Source: CBDBLK01 sp965243145 (GTDB lineage: Bacteria; Bdellovibrionota; Bacteriovoracia; Bacteriovoracales; Bacteriovoracaceae). Taken from it: a DNA stretch of 64,000 nucleotides. Shown here piece after piece: positions 1-7,870 of the stretch; within the stretch, counting starts at the first letter, position 1; the number at the start of each line of letters is the position of its first letter. The notes beneath the pieces are model-generated. The model was not told where the DNA came from, ran no database searches, and worked only from the letters and a program-made list of their open reading frames with translations. The translations under genes and the position numbers were made by a program. The stretch is from the NCBI GenBank assembly GCA_965243145.1, contig CBDEUB010000002.1:310001-374000 (forward strand). The letters are read 5' to 3'.

Positions 1-465
1 CAGGTTCTCGATTTGAACAGTTGTACTTGTAAGTGTATCAATGCGTTCGCCTTTATCAGTAATGTCGAGTTTATAAATAGCGGAAGAGGTTGTACCTTTC
101 GTCGGCGTTGCCAACCCAGCTATTGTGGTGGCAATGTCAGTAGGACAGATTATGGGCCTTGCGGTTGTAGAAGTGGTTCTATGGTGTCTGACTGTGGAAG
201 TGCTGGTGGAAAATTATTTTGGAATACATGTGTTCGTCAAGGGGCCTGTGGTTCAAGTTATAAGACTTGTGTTACGGGAATCCCCATGGAAGTTCCCGGT
301 TTGCCGTCGGGAACTTGGCTTTGTACTAATGTCAATGCTTACGACTCTACAATAGCTCAAGGTGTAACCACAAAATATATAATCCCAGGTAGTGCAACAT
401 TTCCATACAGGGGAGTTCTTTGTCCTGCAGGCAATTGGCAAGGTCAAAGTTTAAATTTCCCCTGA
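1..465 (+). CDS. Cys-rich protein, C-terminal part (5' end outside window)
   Basis: The frame is open from the first base of the window and stops at 463-465, so only the last ~154 residues are visible and the start cannot be placed. The visible part is rich in Cys, Gly and Ser, with many cysteines in the first ~80 residues and a Gly/Pro-rich C-terminus ending in GNWQGQSLNFP. Many cysteines suggest a disulfide-stabilised exported protein, but no signal peptide is visible. I do not recognise the family. The downstream genes face the other way. Confidence 0.4.
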   Translation, partial: QVLDLNSCTCKCINAFAFISNVEFINSGRGCTFRRRCQPSYCGGNVSRTDYGPCGCRSGSMVSDCGSAGGKLFWNTCVRQGACGSSYKTCVTGIPMEVPGLPSGTWLCTNVNAYDSTIAQGVTTKYIIPGSATFPYRGVLCPAGNWQGQSLNFP

Positions 466-493
466 TGCTAAAACGCTCTGGGAACAAAATCGA

Positions 494-760
494 TTAGGCC
501 GCTGATGCAGGGGAGATCAATTTTCCATCTATGGCAACTGTATCCCCGTGTATGGCATAACCATTTGGCCAAGTTAAGGCCCCATAGTCGAGAAAAACTT
601 GTTTAAAAAAATCGGGACTCTTGAGTGGAATGACCATTTCCCCGTCTTCTTGATTGACAAACGACATATCATAATGGTAAATTTCTCCATTTTCCATTTT
701 ACATTCAAGCAAAAAATCTCCCACAACTTTGATTTCAAAAATTTTTCTAATCTCAATCAT
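494..760 (-). CDS. DUF2442-type protein, partner of the DUF4160 gene
   Basis: An 88-residue protein that looks like the DUF2442 family: a short all-beta start (IRKIFEIKVVGDFLLECKMENG), the motif VIPLKSPDFF and a central LTWPNGYAI segment. The TWPNG-like block is typical of the family. The start codon overlaps the stop of the upstream DUF4160 gene (757-760), so the two are translationally coupled. DUF2442 and DUF4160 proteins commonly occur as a pair and have been proposed as toxin-antitoxin-like modules. No function is shown by the sequence itself. Confidence 0.7.
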   Translation of the reverse strand: MIEIRKIFEIKVVGDFLLECKMENGEIYHYDMSFVNQEDGEMVIPLKSPDFFKQVFLDYGALTWPNGYAIHGDTVAIDGKLISPASAA

Positions 761-1020
761 TCGTCGGCCCCCCTAATGCGCATAAATCCTTTTCCTTTCA
801 TCATCATTTCCCAGTTTTGCAAAAGTTTATCCCTGTGCTCTTCGGCCCATTTGTTGACGATTTTATCAATTTTGTTGGGCATAAAACCTTTTATTCTTTT
901 GGCCTTTTTTATATCGTAGACGGCCTCTGCTCCTTGGTATGAAGCGTGGAAATGAGGAGGATTGTGCTCTCTCCAAAACATGCTTATGTATATTCCATAA
1001 AATTGTGCTATTAAGGGCAC
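757..1020 (-). CDS. DUF4160-type protein, possible toxin-like partner
   Basis: An 87-residue protein with the DUF4160 signature: a segment with FWREHNPPHFHASYQG near residue 20 (the HNPPHFHA block is the hallmark) followed by a helical tail (IDKIVNKWAEEHRDKLLQNWE). It is the first gene of a two-gene minus-strand unit with the DUF2442 gene, overlapping it by four bases. Pairs of this kind are frequent in accessory DNA and are suspected toxin-antitoxin modules. Activity and target are unknown. Confidence 0.75.
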   Translation of the reverse strand: MPLIAQFYGIYISMFWREHNPPHFHASYQGAEAVYDIKKAKRIKGFMPNKIDKIVNKWAEEHRDKLLQNWEMMMKGKGFMRIRGADE

Positions 1021-1321
1021 GATTAAACCTCTTTCTCTATAACCAATAGCGAGTGTTGAGCACAGATTGATAAGTGCACCCTACTTCCCGACATTAGGCG
1101 GAGACAGGTGGTAATGTCAATAGAAAATTCTACTTCAAAGGCCAGAATTTCAATGATTTTTAAATTAATGCATGGGGTCTATAAAAATGGTACACTAAAT
1201 TTTCCCAGTTCGACCACGATAAAATTGAGTGCCTGGGTAAAAATGGCCATCCGTGTGCTGGCCTCCTGAGAGGTTAAACTTCCCCCCGTTCCCGCCGAAG
1301 AAGTGAGGGAGGGGGAAGTCC
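1021..1321. other. Spacer with a possible extended -10 promoter
   Basis: About 300 bases without a gene. The only candidate signal is TGGTACACT at 1188-1196, an extended -10 element (TGn plus TACACT) on the plus strand with no good -35 hexamer. It would give the regulator gene at 1322 an untranslated leader of about 120 bases. A GGGAGGGGG ribosome binding site lies just before the gene. Nothing else is seen. Confidence 0.3.
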
Positions 1322-3226
1322 ATGCTGTCCACTTTTTCGGAGTTTCAATTTTACCAGTCCATCCGCCTGCCAGTGGCCACTGCCGATGGGGTGCATTTTT
1401 CGGTGCAGGGGCAAAACGAATGGGGCAAAGAGGTCGATCTCAGAGATTGCCAATTGGAGGATGTCTCCCTGCGGGGCCTTAGCTTTTCCACTACCCAGCG
1501 GGTGAATAAGGGAGGCGTACTCAGCATCTTTATCCAGTTTAAAAAATACCGCCTGGAACTCTTAGGGAGAGTGGTGCGTTCTTTTTGCCGCTCCCTGGAG
1601 AGTGAGAGGGTAAGTTATGCGGTGGAACTGGACGAAGAGGCGCGCATGGGCCACTTCCTGGAGGCCCTGGTGGCCAGTTTTACTCCCCAAAAGCTCAAAG
1701 ATTGCCTGGTGAAATCGGTTCTGAGAGGCAGTGATTGGAATCATACCAGCAGCATGGAAATGATTGCCCTGTTGCTCTCCACTCTGCGCGATGTGGCCTC
1801 TGTCAAAGAGAGTGGGGCCTTTTTGCAGGCCGCTCTGGAGGAAGTGATCAAAGTAGTGGGTGCCGAACGGGCCTGCATCTCGGTGATCGATGACAGTGGC
1901 AAACAACTGGAAAGGGCCGCAGTGGCCCCCGCTGATAAGGCCTTCGAGGGAGAAAAGTTTGATTGCCGGGCGGGAGTGGCGGGAACCGTCTACAGTTTGG
2001 GCCAAGGCCTCAATTGGGATGTCAAAAGCGATGCCGTCCGCTTTCAAAATATCTGCGACCACAAGTTGGATGCCGATACCCGTTCGGTGATGTGCTACCC
2101 CTTGAGAAACGCCCAAGACGAAGTAGTGGGTGTCGTCGAAGTGGCCAACAAGCAGGGCGGTGCGCGCTTTAGTGCCGAAGATGTGGGCCTGGCCAAAATA
2201 TTGGCGCTGGTTTTTTCCGGTATTCTGAAAGACAAACAGGCCCCTGCCCAAAATGCTGGGGGAATGGCCCTTGCTGGAACTGGAACCTTGAGGCATTGCT
2301 ACTCGATCATTGGCAAGAGTTCCGGGATGGGGACTTTGCGGAATGCCATCAATAGGGCCAAAGATTCGCAGGCCTCGGTGCTCATCGAAGGGGAGTGGGG
2401 AGTGGGGAAATCCCTGTGCGCGCGGATTTTGCACGCCGAAGGGCGCTTTGGCCTGCGCGCCTTTGAAGAAATCGACTGCCACCCCAAGGACAATGCTTTT
2501 TTGGAGAGCAAACTTTTCGGCGGGGGGGGGAAGAGAAGTGGAGTGCTCTTTTTGCGGGAAATTTCTGGCCTGCCCATCAACTTGCAGGAGAGGCTGGTGG
2601 CCCTAGTCGAGGGCCGTGAAGGCCTGCGCTTGATCTCTTCCACCACCGAAAATTTGGAGAAAAAAGTCAAGGCCGGGGAATTTCACCGAGAACTCTACCA
2701 CCTCATCTCCGAAATCAGCATGCGCATCCCTCCGCTGCGCCGGCGCACAGAAGATATTGCGTTGCTGGCCAATGACTTTCTCAAAGAGGAATGCCGCCGG
2801 CAACAAGTTTCTTTAAAATCCTTTGCGCCCAAGGCCATGCAGCAGCTTGAAAATTACGATTGGCCCGGCAATGTGCGGGAACTCAAGCGGCTCGTCGAGC
2901 GGGCCATATACTACCACCCCCACGATCATGTCATCGCCAAAGTCGACCTCCAGTCCTTTGCCGCCCCCCTGGCCAACACCAACGCCCAGCAAATGCTCTT
3001 TTTGGATTTGCCCTTTGTGGGGGATTCCTCGCTGCCCCTCAAGGGCCGCTTGGCGATCGTCGAGCGCCAGATCATTTTGAGCGAGATCAAACGGTGGAAC
3101 GGCAACAAATCCAAGGCGGCGCGGGCGATGGGCATTTCCCGCGAGGCCCTGCGCAAAAAAATGCTTATCTCAGAGCAAATTCTGCGTCAGCTAGAATCTG
3201 GCCCCCCCAGCAAAAAAGTGGCCTAG
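1322..3226 (+). CDS. PilZ-GAF-AAA+-Fis regulator, degenerate sigma-54 activator
   Basis: A 634-residue cytoplasmic regulator. In order: a PilZ-like domain (about 15-110, possible c-di-GMP sensing), a GAF domain (about 150-295), a sigma-54-activator AAA+ domain (about 330-555, Walker A GEWGVGKS, arginine region RIPPLRRRTEDI, WPGNVREL) and a Fis-type helix-turn-helix (about 590-625). The AAA+ domain is shortened between LFG and the Walker B strand. The GAFTGA loop that contacts sigma-54 is absent, and Walker B reads LFLREI rather than LFLDEI. It probably binds DNA but is unlikely to open sigma-54 promoters. The start is supported by a strong GGGAGGGGG site. The c-di-AMP operon follows 44 bases downstream. 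Confidence 0.8.
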   Translation: MLSTFSEFQFYQSIRLPVATADGVHFSVQGQNEWGKEVDLRDCQLEDVSLRGLSFSTTQRVNKGGVLSIFIQFKKYRLELLGRVVRSFCRSLESERVSYAVELDEEARMGHFLEALVASFTPQKLKDCLVKSVLRGSDWNHTSSMEMIALLLSTLRDVASVKESGAFLQAALEEVIKVVGAERACISVIDDSGKQLERAAVAPADKAFEGEKFDCRAGVAGTVYSLGQGLNWDVKSDAVRFQNICDHKLDADTRSVMCYPLRNAQDEVVGVVEVANKQGGARFSAEDVGLAKILALVFSGILKDKQAPAQNAGGMALAGTGTLRHCYSIIGKSSGMGTLRNAINRAKDSQASVLIEGEWGVGKSLCARILHAEGRFGLRAFEEIDCHPKDNAFLESKLFGGGGKRSGVLFLREISGLPINLQERLVALVEGREGLRLISSTTENLEKKVKAGEFHRELYHLISEISMRIPPLRRRTEDIALLANDFLKEECRRQQVSLKSFAPKAMQQLENYDWPGNVRELKRLVERAIYYHPHDHVIAKVDLQSFAAPLANTNAQQMLFLDLPFVGDSSLPLKGRLAIVERQIILSEIKRWNGNKSKAARAMGISREALRKKMLISEQILRQLESGPPSKKVA

Positions 3227-3269
3227 GGTTCTGCACCAGTGCTAGACTATAGGAGCATGGGGGAAGGCA

Positions 3270-4055
3270 GTGCCCAGTATTCAGGCCCTGGTGGCCCAAA
3301 TCACTCTCAAAGATGTGATCGACATTGTGGTGGTCACCTTTCTCATCTACCAGGCGCTTTTGATCGTGCGCGGAACCAGGGCGGTGCAAATGCTCATCGG
3401 CCTGGGGGCGTTGCTGGCCTTTTTTTGGTTGGGCCACGCTATGCAATTGCACTCCGTGATCTGGCTTTTAGGCCACTTTTTTGAGAGTTCCTTTATCATT
3501 GCCGTCATTCTCTTCCAGGATCAAATCCGCACTGCTTTGGCCAACTTTGGAACCGGGCGAACTCTCTTTCGCTTTTTTAACCGGGACACTTCCCGCCCGT
3601 GGATCGATCATGTGGCCCAGGCGGCGGCCAATTTGGGGCATAAAAAAGTCGGCGCTCTAATGGTTTTGGAAAAGGGCCAAGGTCTGGGCAACCTCAAATC
3701 CACCGGCATTCCCCTGGAAGCGGATCTGCACCCGGGACTGGTCTTTGCCATCTTTCAATCCTCGGGGCCATTGCACGACGGGGCGATCATCATCAGCGAG
3801 GGCAAAATCGTCAGCGCCGGCTGTGTGCTTCCCCTGGAACAGGATGTGGAGGTGGAACATCACCTGGGTACCCGCCACCGCGCCGCTTTGAGTGTCACCC
3901 GGGAAACCGACTGCTTGGCCATAGCGGTCAGCGAAGAGAGTGGAAAAATTCAAGTCGCCCACCAGGGCATGTTCTACGCCTGCTCCTCGGTGGACAAAAT
4001 CGCCGGCTATTTGCGGCACTTCCTCTCGCCGCAGGCAAGGGGGCGCGCACCGTGA
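3270..4055 (+). CDS. cdaA: Diadenylate cyclase (CdaA/DacA type)
   Basis: A 261-residue membrane enzyme making cyclic di-AMP from two ATP. Two or three N-terminal membrane segments (residues ~10-80) precede a DisA_N catalytic domain with DGA at residues 170-172 and RHR at 202-204, both needed for ATP binding. The GTG start follows a GGGGGAAGG site. The stop overlaps the GTG start of the YbbR gene by four bases, giving the classical cdaA-cdaR-glmM order known from Firmicutes. The last ~20 residues (SPQARGRAP) are unremarkable. Confidence is high from motifs and synteny. Confidence 0.93.
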   Translation: MPSIQALVAQITLKDVIDIVVVTFLIYQALLIVRGTRAVQMLIGLGALLAFFWLGHAMQLHSVIWLLGHFFESSFIIAVILFQDQIRTALANFGTGRTLFRFFNRDTSRPWIDHVAQAAANLGHKKVGALMVLEKGQGLGNLKSTGIPLEADLHPGLVFAIFQSSGPLHDGAIIISEGKIVSAGCVLPLEQDVEVEHHLGTRHRAALSVTRETDCLAIAVSEESGKIQVAHQGMFYACSSVDKIAGYLRHFLSPQARGRAP

Positions 4056-4969
4056 ACCGGCACTTGTTGAAATTGGCGGCACTGGCGGCGGCCATCACCC
4101 TGTGGTTTTACATTCTCGGTTCGGCCACCCTGGAGGCCGAACGCCAAGTGGAACTCGCCTTTGTGCCACCTCCCGGTATGGCCATCAATGGCCCCACTCC
4201 CTCTTCCGCCACCATCAGATTGAGGGGCAATCGGGTGGCAGTGGCCCACCTCTTTCCCCCGGGGGAGAAGATTTCCATCGACTTGAATGCTGCCGCGGAA
4301 GAGGGCGGCCAGTTGGAGGTCGAACTCGGCCAGGCCAATATTCCCCTGCCCGCGGGAGTGGAAATGTTGCATGTGTCCCCCGATAAAGTTTCCCTTTCAC
4401 TGGAGCGCGAGATCAAAAAATGGGTTCCGGTGAAATTAAAGGTGGAGGGGGAATTGCCCGAGGGCCTCAAATTGCTAGAGGGCCAAATCGTCCCCGCCGA
4501 GGTGATGATCAGGGGGCCACTCTCGGTACTTAGGGGCATTGGCCAGCTTTCCACCGCGGTGATTGACCTGTCCACCCTGTCCGCCCAGGAGGGGGAGGGA
4601 GTGCTCAAAACTGCGCTGGAAAAAGTCGATGCCCGGGTGGCCTTGGAAGGGGTGCGGGAAGTGCAATTCAAGTACAAAATCCGTCCCGATAAGGCCAATG
4701 TGAGTTTGCCCAATGTGGACATTCTCTTCCTCACTTTGCGCAACCGTTTTTATTCCCGCGCCAAGCGGGCCACACTGGAAGTTCTGGTTTCCGAAGAAAC
4801 TTTGCAAATTTTGGGTGGCCCAGAAGGATTGCGCGGACAATCCCGGGTGATCGCCGAAATCCCTCCCACTGCCGTGGGCCATGTGCAGGTGGAATTGCGC
4901 GCCGAAATCCCTGAGGGAGTGCACCTTTTACACATTCACCCGGCCCGTATTAGTGTTTCCGTGAGGTAG
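4052..4969 (+). CDS. cdaR: YbbR-domain regulator of diadenylate cyclase
   Basis: A 305-residue protein with one N-terminal membrane helix (LLKLAALAAAITLWFYILGS) and a long extracytoplasmic beta-rich region of tandem YbbR-type repeats. In Firmicutes CdaR binds and controls CdaA at the membrane. The gene starts with GTG inside the cdaA stop (GTGA overlap) and is followed by glmM after seven bases, so the three are one operon. Family assignment rests on the anchor, repeats and context rather than on catalytic residues, of which there are none. Confidence 0.85.
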   Translation: MNRHLLKLAALAAAITLWFYILGSATLEAERQVELAFVPPPGMAINGPTPSSATIRLRGNRVAVAHLFPPGEKISIDLNAAAEEGGQLEVELGQANIPLPAGVEMLHVSPDKVSLSLEREIKKWVPVKLKVEGELPEGLKLLEGQIVPAEVMIRGPLSVLRGIGQLSTAVIDLSTLSAQEGEGVLKTALEKVDARVALEGVREVQFKYKIRPDKANVSLPNVDILFLTLRNRFYSRAKRATLEVLVSEETLQILGGPEGLRGQSRVIAEIPPTAVGHVQVELRAEIPEGVHLLHIHPARISVSVR

Positions 4970-4976
4970 TTCATCA

Positions 4977-6344
4977 ATGAAAAAACAACTTTTTGGCACA
5001 GACGGCATCCGCGGGCGCGCCAACACCTACCCGGTGACTGGAGAAATGGCCTTCTTGCTCGGCCGAGCGGTGGCCCACCACTTTGAAACCACCATCACCC
5101 ACGGGGTGAGGCCAAAAGTCATCATCGGCAAGGACACCCGCCTGAGTTGCTATATGTTGGAACAGGCCTTGGGCGCGGGCATTTGCGCCCAGGGAGGGGA
5201 GGCCATATTGACTGGCCCCCTGCCCACCCCGGGAGTCGCCTTCGCCACCAAAAATATGCGCGCCAACGCCGGCATCGTTATCTCGGCGAGCCACAACCCC
5301 TACCACGACAACGGCATTAAGATTTTCGATGCGGAGGGGTTTAAACTGTCCGACGAAGTGGAGTTAAAACTGGAGGCCCTGCTGCTGAACCCCGGCGAAT
5401 TGCCCGCCAAGAGCGGCCTGGACTTGGGCCGTGCCCAGCGCCTGCGGGAAGTCTTTGGCCGCTATATCGTCCACTGCAAATCGGCCTTCAGTGGCCGCTT
5501 TGATATGAATGGCCTGAAAATCGTTCTCGATTGCGCCAACGGTGCCGGTTATGAAGTCGCTCCCATGATGTTGCGGGAATTGGGTGCCGAAGTCATCGGC
5601 CTGGGCGTCCACCCCAATGGCCAAAATATCAACTTGGAGTGTGGCAGTTTGCACCCACACGGGGCCGCTGAGCGGGTGCGCGCGGAAAATGCCGATTTGG
5701 GTATATGCTTAGACGGCGACGCCGACCGGGTGGTGGCCATAGGCCAAGGGGGGGAGGTGATCCCCGGGGATCAACTCATCGGCCTGTTTGCCCGCTTGCT
5801 GCTGGACGAAGGGATTTTGGCCAAGGGGGATACGGTGGTGGGTTCGGTGATGTCCAATTTGGGGCTAGAACTGTACTTGCAACAACTGGGCCTCAATTTC
5901 GAGCGCACCCCAGTGGGGGATCGCTACATTGTGGAATCCATGCGCCAGCGCCTTTTGCCCTTGGGAGGGGAGCCTTCCGGGCACATTATTTTTGGCCACT
6001 ACGCCACCACCGGAGACGGTGCTCTGGCGGCCCTTAAAGTGGTCGAGGCGATGCGCACTTACCAGCGGCCACTGAACGAATTGGCGGCCCGCGTGGCACT
6101 CTTCCCTCAGTTGATCAAGAGTTTGGCGGTGGAGCGCAAACCGCCCCTGGCAGAAGTGCCTCCCGTGCAAAAGGCCCTGGCGGCGGTGGAACAGCGCCTG
6201 GGTGGGCGGGGACGGGTGGTCTTGCGCTATTCCGGCACTGAACCCAAAGTGCGGGTGATGGTGGAGGGCGAGGATGAGGGGGAAGTCCGGCGCTCTTGTG
6301 ACGAATTGGCGGAAGTCCTCGATCGGGAACTCAACCGCGCCTAG
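4977..6344 (+). CDS. glmM: Phosphoglucosamine mutase
   Basis: A 455-residue cytoplasmic enzyme that converts glucosamine-6-phosphate to glucosamine-1-phosphate for UDP-GlcNAc, peptidoglycan and LPS synthesis. The start KKQLFGTDGIRG, the phosphoserine loop ISASHNPYHDNGIKIF (active Ser at residue 105), the metal loop CLDGDADRV and the C-terminal RYSGTEPKVRVMVEG are all present. Length is normal for the family. It is the third gene of the cdaA-cdaR-glmM operon; in Firmicutes GlmM and CdaA influence each other directly. Confidence 0.97.
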   Translation: MKKQLFGTDGIRGRANTYPVTGEMAFLLGRAVAHHFETTITHGVRPKVIIGKDTRLSCYMLEQALGAGICAQGGEAILTGPLPTPGVAFATKNMRANAGIVISASHNPYHDNGIKIFDAEGFKLSDEVELKLEALLLNPGELPAKSGLDLGRAQRLREVFGRYIVHCKSAFSGRFDMNGLKIVLDCANGAGYEVAPMMLRELGAEVIGLGVHPNGQNINLECGSLHPHGAAERVRAENADLGICLDGDADRVVAIGQGGEVIPGDQLIGLFARLLLDEGILAKGDTVVGSVMSNLGLELYLQQLGLNFERTPVGDRYIVESMRQRLLPLGGEPSGHIIFGHYATTGDGALAALKVVEAMRTYQRPLNELAARVALFPQLIKSLAVERKPPLAEVPPVQKALAAVEQRLGGRGRVVLRYSGTEPKVRVMVEGEDEGEVRRSCDELAEVLDRELNRA

Positions 6345-6428
6345 AACGCTTTCCAAAGGCCATGTAAAAACGGACTTGAACTCCGGATTTACATAAACTC
6401 AAAGAGGGATGGCCAGCTTATTGGCCTA

Positions 6429-7700
6429 CTATTTTACCAACGATACAGTGGCGGCCTGGCCATATTCACGGTTGTCGATGTCCCGTCTCATATATTCGCC
6501 GAAGGCCTTGAGGGAGCGGTTTTCGATTTTGTGGGCAACAGTTAGGGCCAAATCATATTCCCGGGCCAGATTGCGCAAGGAAGGAGGGGAGGGGGAGAGG
6601 AATCGCCGGCGGAACATATCCCGTTCCTTTTCCGGCAGGGCCTCTAAAAAGGGGCGTATTTCCTCTTCCGTTGGCAGGCGATCGGTAAAGGCCGGGACAA
6701 AATGGGCCAGTTTTTTCCTCGCCGCCGCCTGAACGCGGGGCAAGTGGGCAAACGGATCGTCTTCTTTGGCGGCCCGGACTTGGGAGTCGGAGAGAAAGTG
6801 CACTATGGATTTTTTAAAGGCCGTTTGCAAGCGATTTACCCTTTCGCGCATGCTGGATTGTTTGATCCCATATTTCTGGGCCAATTCTCTTTGGGAGAGG
6901 GAATTGGGGGAGAGAAAACTGTGGACAAAAATTTCCCGCTCTTTTGGGGTGCGGGTTTGAAGGAAATTCCGCAAGTGCCGCAGAAAGATGGGGTCTTTGA
7001 CGATGGGGAGATCTCTTTGCCAAGAGGTTTCCTTGGCCAGGGCCTCGAGATGGCCCTCGGAGTTGAGAGGCACTTCTCCTCCCTTCAGTACGGTGTCTAT
7101 CAGGTCAACCATTTCCGGGGAGATTTCGAGTTCTTGGGCAATCCGGTTCCGTTCTTGTTGAACGCTTAGGCCTTGTTGTTCCAGGCCTTCTTTGATCCGT
7201 GCAAATTTTTTGCGTGTCCTGTAGTGCACTTTGATCCTAACATTGTGTAAATGGTCTTCCAGGTAGTGCCAAATATAGCGTCTTATAATTGCGGTGGCGT
7301 ATTGGCCAAACGATGTGTTTTCGCTGGAAAAGGGGTCGTATCTCGACACCGCCTCCATAAGTCCGAGATTGCCCTCTTGGACGAGATCCAAAAAGTGGCC
7401 CTGGTAAAAGGTGGCGTATTTTTTGGCGACGGCGAAGGCCAGACGCAGATTGCTGGTGATGATCTTATCTCTGGAGGCCCCGTCCGCCGTCCGGGCAAAG
7501 TTTTCGAGAAGCGCCTGTTGTTCCTCTTTGGCCAGAATGGGATGGCGGCCCATATCTCTCTGATAGGCCCGAACTGAGAGGGGGAAGAGGGGTTTGGCCA
7601 GGTCGTTGCAATTCGCTTTGGCACTGGTGGTAGTGGCCAGGACAAAGAGAATCGCCACCTTAGTGAGAGTGCCGCCAAATATGTTTCTATCCCACGCCAA
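6429..7700 (-). CDS. Sigma-70-family (RpoH-like) protein with signal sequence and two region-4 domains
   Basis: A 423-residue sigma-factor-like protein. Region 1.2-like RAYQRDMGRHPILAKEEQ (about 44-62) leads into region 2 (about 80-150, SNLRLAFAVAKKY, DLVQEGNLGLMEAVSRYDP, YIWHYLED). A region-4-like helix-turn-helix at about 250-295 (TPKEREIFVHSFL, LSQRELAQKYGIKQSSMRERV) is followed by a second one at about 345-405 (LPEKERDMFRRRF, SLRNLAREYDL). Oddly, residues 1-29 form a signal-peptide-like stretch ending SAKA, so with the TTG start at 7700 the product would be exported. A later start near residue 50 would give a cytoplasmic sigma factor, but no clear ribosome binding site marks it. Confidence 0.7.
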   Translation of the reverse strand: MAWDRNIFGGTLTKVAILFVLATTTSAKANCNDLAKPLFPLSVRAYQRDMGRHPILAKEEQQALLENFARTADGASRDKIITSNLRLAFAVAKKYATFYQGHFLDLVQEGNLGLMEAVSRYDPFSSENTSFGQYATAIIRRYIWHYLEDHLHNVRIKVHYRTRKKFARIKEGLEQQGLSVQQERNRIAQELEISPEMVDLIDTVLKGGEVPLNSEGHLEALAKETSWQRDLPIVKDPIFLRHLRNFLQTRTPKEREIFVHSFLSPNSLSQRELAQKYGIKQSSMRERVNRLQTAFKKSIVHFLSDSQVRAAKEDDPFAHLPRVQAAARKKLAHFVPAFTDRLPTEEEIRPFLEALPEKERDMFRRRFLSPSPPSLRNLAREYDLALTVAHKIENRSLKAFGEYMRRDIDNREYGQAATVSLVK

Positions 7701-7817
7701 TTTTTGCCCCAGTTTATTTTAATGATAGGCCTTGTCTTCGTAGCTCGACGGTTTGGCGCTGTCAACAGAGGGGGCAAAAAGGTAATGGCAAGGGGGACTT
7801 GTAGGCCCCTCCCCCGC

Positions 7818-7846
7818 TTGACAAGGAGTCAAGATAGTGCTAAAGT
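7818..7846 (+). promoter_or_regulatory. Sigma-70-type promoter for the SUMF1 pair
   Basis: TTGACA at 7818-7823, a 17-base spacer and TAAAGT at 7841-7846, directly upstream of the gene at 7871, which has an AGAGGAGGA ribosome binding site. Consensus -35 and ideal spacing make this one of the clearest promoters in the window. Confidence 0.7.
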
Positions 7847-7870
7847 CTGCTCTTACTCAGAGGAGGATTT

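Noticed and set aside
1562..2482. 306-codon antisense open frame in the PilZ-GAF regulator
   Set aside because: No homology-like motif or start signal; it is a by-product of the GC-rich regulator gene.
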